Shown one piece after another: positions 1-5,383 of a stretch of 10,911 bases of DNA. The notes beneath the pieces were generated by a model. It was not told where the DNA came from, searched no databases, and saw only the letters and a program-made list of their open reading frames with translations. This DNA is from Nocardioides sp. (GTDB lineage: Bacteria; Actinomycetota; Actinomycetes; Propionibacteriales; Nocardioidaceae): NCBI GenBank assembly GCA_021166815.1, contig JAJPEO010000181.1, positions 1-10,911 of the forward strand. The letters run 5' to 3'. The position numbers and the translations under genes are program-made. How positions within the stretch are numbered: the stretch's first letter is position 1; each line of letters opens with the position of its first letter.

Positions 1-666
1 GTCCGCCTCGGGGTCACCGATGCGCCGCATCGGGATCGAGGCGACGAACTCGGCCGCCTCCTCCGGGTTGTTCTCGGTCCACCACTTCAGCCCGGGCGAC
101 AGGGCGTGCGGTGCGATGTTGTTGGCCCTGATGCCGTCGACCGCCCACTCGGCAGCGGCGGTGCGGGTCAGGGAGCGCAGCGCCTGCTTGGCGGCCGCGT
201 AGGCGCCGTACGTCGTCGGGTCCCAGCGCACCATCGCCGAGGTCACCAGGTTGACGATGTGGCCGCCACCGCGGGCCTTCATGCTCGGGTGGCAGGCCTT
301 CATGAACGCGAAGGCCGCGAACGGGCCCGACACGAAGCCCTTCTGGAAGTCGTCGTCGCTCTGCTCCAGCAACGGGCCGTAGGCTCCGGAGTAGGCGTTG
401 TTGACCAGGATGTCGACGCCGCCGAAGGCGTCCACCACCTCGGCGACGACGCCGGGGATGGTGTCCAGGTCGGTGACGTCCACGACGAAGGACTCAGCCC
501 TCGCGCCGCGCTCACGGACCAGCTCGCAGGTCTTGGCGAGCTTCGCCTCGGTCCGGCCCAGCACCGCGACGTCGGCACCCTCGCTCGCCAGCGCCAGCGC
601 GATCCCCTGGCCGACGCCCTGACCGGCACCGGTCACGATCGCGACGCTTCCCTCCAGCGAACCCAT
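1..666 (-). CDS. SDR-family oxidoreductase, probably NADP(H)-type (3' end cut by window edge)
   Basis: Classical short-chain dehydrogenase/reductase that probably oxidises or reduces a hydroxyl or keto group, plausibly on a steroid given the neighbours. I read 222 codons from ATG at 666 to the edge without a stop, so about 30 C-terminal residues of a typical 250-residue SDR are missing. Visible motifs are the cofactor loop TGAGQGVG (residues 12-19), NNAY (89-92, a variant of NNAG) and the catalytic set Ser143, Tyr156, Lys160 (YAAAK). Beta-strand 2 ends in VLGRTEAK with Arg38, which in this family favours NADP(H). It follows the TetR gene by 10 nt on the same strand, so it is probably co-transcribed and co-regulated with it. 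It is a distant paralogue of the SDR at 4196-4963: both have NNA plus an aromatic residue, both have LTRTAA.EWA, and both end the substrate loop with M.RIGDP. The family and catalytic residues are seen directly. The substrate is inference. Confidence 0.9.
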   Translation of the reverse strand, partial: MGSLEGSVAIVTGAGQGVGQGIALALASEGADVAVLGRTEAKLAKTCELVRERGARAESFVVDVTDLDTIPGVVAEVVDAFGGVDILVNNAYSGAYGPLLEQSDDDFQKGFVSGPFAAFAFMKACHPSMKARGGGHIVNLVTSAMVRWDPTTYGAYAAAKQALRSLTRTAAAEWAVDGIRANNIAPHALSPGLKWWTENNPEEAAEFVASIPMRRIGDPEAD

Positions 667-676
667 GCCAGCCGCC

Positions 677-1267
677 TCAGAAGTCGCCGAGCAGCCGGCG
701 GCAGGCCACGCGGGTGTCCCACTCGGCCTGCTCGGCGGTGATGTGGCCGTTGAGCGCGGACATGATGATGCCGTACCAGGCCGACTCAGCGATGCGCACG
801 AGCTGCTCCTGGTCCTCGTCGGGGTCGTCGAGGTCGAGCACCTCGAGCATCAGGTCGGCGAACACCTTGGTGACGGGGCTGTCGGACGTGGCGACGGAGG
901 CGTTGTTGGACTGCATCATCGCGTGTGCGAGCAGCGGGCGCGCGAGGAGCTGGCGGCCGGCGCCCACGAGGAGCTCGCTCACCGCCGCGGCGGGGTCCTC
1001 GGCACGGGGCGAATCGGCGACGAGGTCCCACAGCTCCGACACCCGCGCGCCCATCAGTGCGGTGAAGAGATGGGTCTTGGAGGGGAAGTAGCGATAGAGC
1101 GTGGCGATCGCGACGCCCGCGTCCTTGGCGACGTCGTGCATCTGGACGCGCTCCAGCCCCTTGGCAGCGCCGTGCCTGGCGGCGGCCTGCTGGATCCTGC
1201 GGTAGCGCTCCTTCTGCTCCGGCGAGCTGGGCTCGGCCGGACGGCGCGCCTCTGCGATGCGTGGCAC
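677..1267 (-). CDS. TetR-family transcriptional regulator, KstR-like
   Basis: DNA-binding repressor of 196 residues, a normal TetR length. The N-terminal helix-turn-helix spans about residues 20-66 and carries the signature GVAIATLYRYFPSKTHLF (51-68). The C-terminal half is the ligand-binding and dimerisation domain. From memory, several stretches resemble mycobacterial KstR, the sterol-catabolism repressor: VQM..VA near 41, LYRYFPSK, the PLL..AM segment at 111-117 and the RLLGD end. Its adjacency to kstD supports a steroid role. The start is GTG at 1267, preceded by GAGGGG with a 5-nt gap. It is transcribed divergently from kstD, and the 122-nt gap contains an imperfect palindrome that could be its operator. 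It is followed 10 nt later by the SDR at 1-666. The ligand is probably a steroid or a steroid CoA thioester, which is inference. I did not see the published KstR operator consensus, so this may be a separate local regulator and not the KstR orthologue. Confidence 0.9.
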   Translation of the reverse strand: MPRIAEARRPAEPSSPEQKERYRRIQQAAARHGAAKGLERVQMHDVAKDAGVAIATLYRYFPSKTHLFTALMGARVSELWDLVADSPRAEDPAAAVSELLVGAGRQLLARPLLAHAMMQSNNASVATSDSPVTKVFADLMLEVLDLDDPDEDQEQLVRIAESAWYGIIMSALNGHITAEQAEWDTRVACRRLLGDF

Positions 1268-1272
1268 TGCTT

Positions 1273-1278
1273 CCCCTC
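1273..1278 (-). promoter_or_regulatory. Ribosome binding site fixing the TetR GTG start
   Basis: On the minus strand this reads GAGGGG and lies 5 nt upstream of GTG at 1267. No in-frame ATG lies close by, so this site decides the start of the regulator. Confidence 0.55.
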
Positions 1279-1327
1279 GTCTCGATGTGCGGCGATCCTT
1301 GCGCGCCTGGGCGCTGCCGCACCGGGC

Positions 1328-1343
1328 AACTTACCGGTGAGTG
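1328..1343. promoter_or_regulatory. Imperfect palindrome between tetR and kstD, candidate TetR operator
   Basis: The core CTTACCGGTGAG (1330-1341) is an inverted repeat with one mismatched pair. Its ACCGGT centre is perfect, and the symmetry extends weakly outward. It is 60 nt upstream of the tetR start and 46 nt upstream of the kstD start, in a gap shared by two divergent genes, which is the usual position for autoregulation by a TetR protein. Only the symmetry is seen. Regulator binding is inference, and the site does not match the KstR consensus TnnAACnnGTTnnA. Confidence 0.35.
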
Positions 1344-1389
1344 GGACGCGCGGCTGCCACACCCGCGACGCTGGCGGTCGGATGGCCCC

Positions 1390-2901
1390 ATGGTCGAGAC
1401 GTGGGACGAGCAGTACGACGTGGTCGTCGTCGGCAGCGGTGCAGCCGCGATGGCCGGCGCCTGGCAGGCCGCACGCGCGGGGCTGAGCACCGTCGTGCTG
1501 GAGAAGACGGCTCTGCTCGGGGGCACGTCCGCGTACTCCGGCGCCGCTTGCTGGCTGCCCGGCACCGACGTGCAGCAGCGGGCCGGCAACGGTGACTCCA
1601 CCGAGGCGGCGCGCACCTACCTGCGCTCCCTCCTGGGCAAGGAGAGCCTCGCCAAGCAGGAGGCGTTCCTCGAGACCGCTCCCCGGCTGGTCGCCGAGCT
1701 GGAGGCCGACCCGGCCATCGAGTTCACGTGGCGCGCCTTCCCCGACTACTTCGACCTGCCCGGCCGCGTGCCCAACGGCCGCTCCTTCGTCCCCGTCGAC
1801 CTGCCCGCCGAGGAGCTCGGCGAGCTCGCCGCGCTCGTACGGCCGATCGTCGACCGGGACCGCCTCGGCAAGGGCCACGGCAGCGGCCCCCTGAGCGCCG
1901 GCCGGGCCCTGATCGGCCGGCTGCTGCTCGCCCTGGACCGCACCGGCAACGGGACCGTCCGCGTCCGACACTCGGTCGACGGGCTCGTCACCGACGCCGA
2001 CGGACGGGTCGTGGGCGTGGAGGCGAGCACCGAGGGTGGCCGCGTCCGCATCGGTGCGACGCGCGGCGTGCTGCTCGCTGCCGGAGGCTTCGAGCGCAGC
2101 GCGACCGTCCGTGCCGAGCACGGCCTCCCCGGCTCCGCCGACTGGTCGATGGCCCCGGCAGGCTCCAGCACGGGCGACGCAGCCCAGGCGGCCGTCGCGC
2201 TCGGCGCCGCGACCGACCTGATGGACCAGGCCTGGTGGGCGCCCGGAGTCGCCACTCCCGAGGGGGCCGCGGCCTTCGCCGTCGGCTTCCGCGGCGGCAT
2301 CGTGGTCGACCAGCACGGCCACCGCTACGCCAACGAGTCGCTCCCCTACGACCGCTTCGGCCGCGAGATGGCCGCCGACCCCGCGCGGGTGCCGTCGTAC
2401 GCGATCTTCGACGCCCGCACCTCCGGGCAGTTCCCGGCGTACGTCGTCCCGGGCGTCGCCGCGTCCGACGCGCTCGAGGCGGGGACCTGGTTCCAGGCCG
2501 ACACCCTCGAGGAGCTGGCCGACCTGGCCGGGCTGCCGCGCGAGGCGCTGGTCGAGACCGTGACCCGCTTCAACGGCTTCGCGGCGGCCGGGCTCGACGA
2601 GGACTTCGGCCGTGGCCAGGACGAGTTCGACCGCTTCTTCGCCAACCCGGCGCTCGTGCCCGTCGACCAGGGGCCGTTCGTGGCCGCCCGGTTGGTCCTC
2701 GCAGACCTGGGCACCAAGGGCGGACTCGTCACCGACGTGGACAGCCGCGTGCTGCGCGAGGACGGCACCGCGCTCGCGGGCCTCTACGCCGCCGGCAACA
2801 CCAGCGCCTCGTGGACCGGGCCGTTCTACCCCGGTCCCGGCATCCCCATCGGCAGCGGCATGGTCGCCGCCTCGCGGGCCGTCAGCCACCTGCTGGGCTG
2901 A
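1390..2901 (+). CDS. kstD: 3-ketosteroid delta-1-dehydrogenase (FAD-dependent)
   Basis: Flavoprotein expected to introduce the C1-C2 double bond into ring A of 3-keto-4-ene steroids. Together with 9-alpha-hydroxylation this breaks ring B. The protein has 503 residues, slightly shorter than most KstDs (about 510-570). The N-terminal Rossmann motif is VVVVGSGAAAMAGA (11-24), followed by the FAD-binding segment EKTALLGGTSAYSGA (38-52). The four residues known as functional in Rhodococcus KstD1 (Tyr119, Tyr318, Tyr487, Gly491) have counterparts in matching context: Tyr120 in FPDYF, Tyr320 in NESLPY, and Tyr480 with Gly484 in YPGPG. The C-terminal flavin motif GLYAAGNTSAS (464-474) is present. The start is ATG at 1390, placing the Rossmann fold about 10 residues in; the ribosome site is weak. 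It is divergent from the TetR gene and convergent with hsaA. The segment after GNTSAS (WTGPFYPGPGIPIGSGM) differs in detail from the typical KstD version as I remember it, so an altered steroid preference, or another KstD-like flavin dehydrogenase, remains possible. Confidence 0.85.
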   Translation: MVETWDEQYDVVVVGSGAAAMAGAWQAARAGLSTVVLEKTALLGGTSAYSGAACWLPGTDVQQRAGNGDSTEAARTYLRSLLGKESLAKQEAFLETAPRLVAELEADPAIEFTWRAFPDYFDLPGRVPNGRSFVPVDLPAEELGELAALVRPIVDRDRLGKGHGSGPLSAGRALIGRLLLALDRTGNGTVRVRHSVDGLVTDADGRVVGVEASTEGGRVRIGATRGVLLAAGGFERSATVRAEHGLPGSADWSMAPAGSSTGDAAQAAVALGAATDLMDQAWWAPGVATPEGAAAFAVGFRGGIVVDQHGHRYANESLPYDRFGREMAADPARVPSYAIFDARTSGQFPAYVVPGVAASDALEAGTWFQADTLEELADLAGLPREALVETVTRFNGFAAAGLDEDFGRGQDEFDRFFANPALVPVDQGPFVAARLVLADLGTKGGLVTDVDSRVLREDGTALAGLYAAGNTSASWTGPFYPGPGIPIGSGMVAASRAVSHLLG

Positions 2902-2905
2902 GGCA

Positions 2906-2932
2906 TCCGGTCTCCCGGACTTCCCGGCCGGG
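2906..2932. terminator. Short GC-rich hairpins between convergent kstD and hsaA
   Basis: The 31-nt gap between the two stop codons holds a 5-bp stem with a 4-nt loop (TCCGG tctc CCGGA, 2906-2919), followed directly by the perfect palindrome CCCGGCCGGG (2923-2932). No T-run follows on either strand, so this is not a canonical intrinsic terminator. It could slow polymerases from both sides, but at this GC content it could also be chance. Confidence 0.25.
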
Positions 2933-4096
2933 TCAGACCAGGTTGTCCTCGACCGGCAGCCCGAAGCGGCCCCGGCCGTACATCGCCAGCGCACGCTCGA
3001 CGTCGTTGGCGACGTGCACCGACCCCGCGTGGGCGTCGCGCCAGGCACGCTCGATCGGGTTGCCGCGGCGCAGCGAGTTGCCGCCGGCGGTCTTGAAGAG
3101 GATGTCGATCGCCTCGAGGGCGCGCTCGGTGCCCCGGACCTGGTCGCGGCGGGTGCGCAGGCGCAGCTCCATCGGCAGCTCGCGTCCGGCCTCCGCGTGC
3201 GCGTACAGCTCGCTGACGTTGCGGTCGAGCTGGAGGATCGCGGCGTCGACCTCGGACGCGGCGCGGGCGACGGCGACCTGGGAGAACTGGTCGTCGGCGA
3301 AGCGGCCGCCCCCCAGGCTGTCGCGTACGCGGTCGCGCATGGCGTCGACGTAGGTGTCCAGGCACCCGGCGACCGCTCCCACCACCGGCGAGGTGACGGT
3401 GGTGGTGAAGAGCGCGCCGAAGGGCAGGCGGTAGAGGGGGCCGCTGTTCACGGCCTGACCCGGACCGGTGAGCCGGGCGTGCTCGGCGTTGCGGAGGACG
3501 CGGTGGCCGGGGACCAACACGTCCTCGACCACGACGTCGTTGCTCCCGGTGCCGCGCAGGCCGACGGGGTCCCAGACGTCGACGACGGTGAAGTCGCTCC
3601 GGGGCACCAGGACGGTGATGAACTCCGGCTTCGGCCCGTCCAGCGACAGGGCACCCAGCAGGGCCCAGCCCGCGTGGTCGACGCCGGAGGAGAATCCCCA
3701 GCGACCGCTCAGGCGGAAGCCGTCGCCCTCGGTGGTCAGCCGGCCCATCGGCGCGTACGACGACGACACCAGCGTGTCGGCCGACTCGCCCCAGACGTCG
3801 TCCTGAGCGGCCTCGGCGAAGAGCGCGACGTGCCAGGCGTGGACGCCCAGGATCGAGGCTGTCCAACCGGTGGAGCCGCAGGCTCCCGACAGCGCACGGA
3901 CGACCTCGAAGAAGCGGACGGGGTGGGCCTCGAGGCCGCCGTGGCGCCGAGGCTGGAGCATGCGGAAGACGCCCGCGTCCACGAGCTCCTTGACCGTGGT
4001 CTCGGGGAGGACCCGGCGCTCCTCCGCCTCCGCCGCCCGCTCCCGGATCCCCGGGAGCAGGTCGTGCACGTTGCCCAGCACCTCGTCGCCGTCCAT
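2933..4096 (-). CDS. hsaA: HsaA-type flavin-dependent monooxygenase (oxygenase component)
   Basis: Acyl-CoA-dehydrogenase-fold monooxygenase. It is expected to use reduced flavin from a partner reductase (HsaB) to ortho-hydroxylate the phenolic secosteroid 3-HSA to the catechol 3,4-DHSA in sterol ring degradation. It has 387 residues against 394 for M. tuberculosis HsaA. From memory the match runs along the whole length: a DLLP.IR.RA start (12-21), LQP..GGL (47-55), CGSTGW (73-78), SSSYAPMG (111-118), a SSG.DHA.W region (136-144), GLRGTGSN (179-186), RARRDQVR-like 315-321, and the C-terminal WRDAHAG..H.AND.ER (352-368), which carries the active-site histidines. The start is ATG at 4096, matching the HsaA N-terminus; no clear ribosome site precedes it. 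No hsaB, hsaC or hsaD lies next to it, unlike the usual hsaACDB arrangement. It faces kstD tail to tail and is divergent from the SDR at 4196. A paralogue acting on a related phenol is the main alternative. Confidence 0.85.
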   Translation of the reverse strand: MDGDEVLGNVHDLLPGIRERAAEAEERRVLPETTVKELVDAGVFRMLQPRRHGGLEAHPVRFFEVVRALSGACGSTGWTASILGVHAWHVALFAEAAQDDVWGESADTLVSSSYAPMGRLTTEGDGFRLSGRWGFSSGVDHAGWALLGALSLDGPKPEFITVLVPRSDFTVVDVWDPVGLRGTGSNDVVVEDVLVPGHRVLRNAEHARLTGPGQAVNSGPLYRLPFGALFTTTVTSPVVGAVAGCLDTYVDAMRDRVRDSLGGGRFADDQFSQVAVARAASEVDAAILQLDRNVSELYAHAEAGRELPMELRLRTRRDQVRGTERALEAIDILFKTAGGNSLRRGNPIERAWRDAHAGSVHVANDVERALAMYGRGRFGLPVEDNLV

Positions 4097-4146
4097 GGGA
4101 CGAGCATGCGCCGCGCGGGCCGGGACGTCGCCCGCACCTTCCGCCC

Positions 4147-4164
4147 AGTGGGACCCGTCCCGCT
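4147..4164. promoter_or_regulatory. 18-bp inverted repeat between hsaA and the divergent SDR, candidate operator
   Basis: AGTGGGAC and GTCCCGCT flank a 2-nt CC spacer. The second arm is the reverse complement of the first at 7 of 8 positions. The repeat lies 50 nt upstream of hsaA and 31 nt upstream of the SDR at 4196, in a 99-nt divergent promoter region. Size and symmetry suit a dimeric repressor such as TetR. Binding is inference. An AGTGGGAC half-site also occurs at 1340-1347 in the tetR-kstD gap. Confidence 0.4.
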
Positions 4165-4195
4165 CGCCCGCGTACGCCGCCGACACACTCGCCGC

Positions 4196-4963
4196 ATGAG
4201 GCTCGAAGGACGTGTGGCAGTGGTGACCGGGGCGGGCGACGGCATCGGGGCGGCGGTGGCCCGCGCGTACGCCGCCGAGGGCGCCCGCGTCGTTGTCGCC
4301 GAGCTGTCGGAGGAGACCGGCCGCGCCGTGGCCGACGAGATCGGCGGGCTCTTCGTCCGGACCGACGTCGGCCAGCGCGACCAGGTCGAGGCCATGATCG
4401 CCGCCGCCGTCGACACGTGGGGCTCGGTGGACGTGCTCGTCAACAACGCCTGGGGCTCGGGCTCGCTCAGCCGCGTCGAGAACAAGACCGACGAGGAGAT
4501 CGACTCCGCCCTGTCCGTCGGCTTCCGCGGCCCGCTGTGGGCGATGCAGGCGGCGTTCCCCCACATGAAGGAGAGCGGCTGGGGCCGGGTGGTCAACATG
4601 ACCAGCCTCAACGGCGTCAACGCCCACATGGGCACCCTGGAGTACAACGCCGCCAAGGAGGCGCTGCGCACGCTGACCCGTACGGCCGCCCGCGAGTGGG
4701 CGCCGACCGGGGTCGTCGTCAACGCGATCTGCCCCGGCGCCAAGAGCGCCGCCTTCCGCCGGGTCATGGGCTCCCACCCCGAGCTCGAGCAGATGGCCGA
4801 CCAGGGCAACCCGATGGGCCGCATCGGTGACCCGCTCACCGACATCGCGCCGGTCGCGGTGTTCCTCGCCTCCGACGACTGCCGCTACCTGACCGGCAAC
4901 ACCCTCTTCGTCGACGGCGGCGCCCACATCAACGGCGTGGCCTGGGCTCCCGAGCTCCCGTGA
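4196..4963 (+). CDS. SDR-family oxidoreductase, probably NAD(H)-type
   Basis: Complete classical SDR of 255 residues, probably a hydroxysteroid dehydrogenase or related alcohol dehydrogenase. Visible are the cofactor loop TGAGDGIG (11-18), NNAW (83-86), catalytic Ser137, Tyr150 and Lys154 (YNAAK), the CPG turn (179-181), and the C-terminal YLTGNTLFVDGG (231-242) typical of the family. Beta-strand 2 ends VVVAELSEE with Glu36, which favours NAD(H), in contrast to the Arg of the SDR at 1-666. The start is ATG at 4196, which puts the glycine loop at the usual distance. No ribosome site precedes it, so a leaderless transcript is possible. Its stop overlaps the GTG start of the SnoaL-like gene by 4 nt, so the two proteins are probably made together and may act in sequence, for example oxidation followed by dehydration or isomerisation. 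The substrate is not shown by the sequence. Confidence 0.92.
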   Translation: MRLEGRVAVVTGAGDGIGAAVARAYAAEGARVVVAELSEETGRAVADEIGGLFVRTDVGQRDQVEAMIAAAVDTWGSVDVLVNNAWGSGSLSRVENKTDEEIDSALSVGFRGPLWAMQAAFPHMKESGWGRVVNMTSLNGVNAHMGTLEYNAAKEALRTLTRTAAREWAPTGVVVNAICPGAKSAAFRRVMGSHPELEQMADQGNPMGRIGDPLTDIAPVAVFLASDDCRYLTGNTLFVDGGAHINGVAWAPELP

Positions 4964-5373
4964 GCGACGACCGCACCGCGCTGCTCGAGCTGCTCGCCGA
5001 CTTCGCCGCCGCGACCGACGCGCGCGACTGGGGCACGATCGGGGCGCTGCTGACCGACGACGCCGTCGCGTACGGCGCCAGGGGTCCGGCCGCGATCGTC
5101 GCGCGGATGCAGGCGGCCCTCGGCGGGGTCGGGCCCAGCCAGCACCTGCTCGGCAACCACCGGGTCACCGTCGACGGCGACACGGCGCACACCCGCACCT
5201 ACGGCCGGGTCCACCACGTCGGGGCCGGCCCGATGGCGGGCTCGTTCTACGAGTGCCTCGGTGACTACGACGACCACTGGCGGCGTACGCCGTCGGGCTG
5301 GCGCCTGGCCCGCCGCCACTTCGAGATCCGGGTCTCGCTGGGCGACGTCGCGGTGCTGCGGCCCGCGACGTAG
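4960..5373 (+). CDS. SnoaL-like (NTF2-fold) protein, possible hydroxysteroid dehydratase or isomerase
   Basis: Small 137-residue protein with the pattern of the SnoaL_4/NTF2-like superfamily, which includes dehydratases, isomerases and ring hydroxylases. An N-terminal helical stretch (5-35) carries LLADFAAATDARDW, and the rest is predicted strand with a W-x-hydrophobic end (GWRLARRHFEIR, 113-124). When I align it by eye with the bile-acid 7-alpha-dehydratase BaiE as I remember that sequence, Asp20 falls on BaiE Asp35 and His62 (in SQHLLGNH) falls on BaiE His83, while BaiE Tyr30 is replaced by Phe15 at the same 5-residue spacing. An Asp-His pair would suit acid-base elimination or double-bond shift. 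The GTG start at 4960 overlaps the stop of the upstream SDR as GTGA, indicating translational coupling. The gene ends 10 nt from the convergent ligase gene. Family membership is fairly safe; a steroid dehydratase or isomerase role is inference. Confidence 0.85.
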   Translation: MSDDRTALLELLADFAAATDARDWGTIGALLTDDAVAYGARGPAAIVARMQAALGGVGPSQHLLGNHRVTVDGDTAHTRTYGRVHHVGAGPMAGSFYECLGDYDDHWRRTPSGWRLARRHFEIRVSLGDVAVLRPAT

Positions 5374-5383
5374 CCCGCTCCCC

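Noticed and set aside
1268..1389. KstR-type operator TnnAACnnGTTnnA
   Set aside because: I looked for the consensus in the tetR-kstD gap; the only AAC there (1328-1330) is not followed by GTT at the right spacing.
1054..3048. Long minus-strand open frame opposite kstD
   Set aside because: It is an antisense shadow. The translation is Arg/Gly/Ala/Pro-rich with no recognisable domain, and the plus strand encodes a complete KstD with all expected motifs. At this GC content long stop-free antisense frames are usual.
2612..4195. Plus-strand open frame running from the end of kstD across hsaA into the SDR at 4196
   Set aside because: Only its last part, from ATG at 4196, is a real SDR. The front is opposite hsaA and has no domain features, so it is not a fusion protein.
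5374..5383. Terminator between the convergent SnoaL and ligase genes
   Set aside because: Only 10 nt separate the stop codons and they contain no stem-loop.
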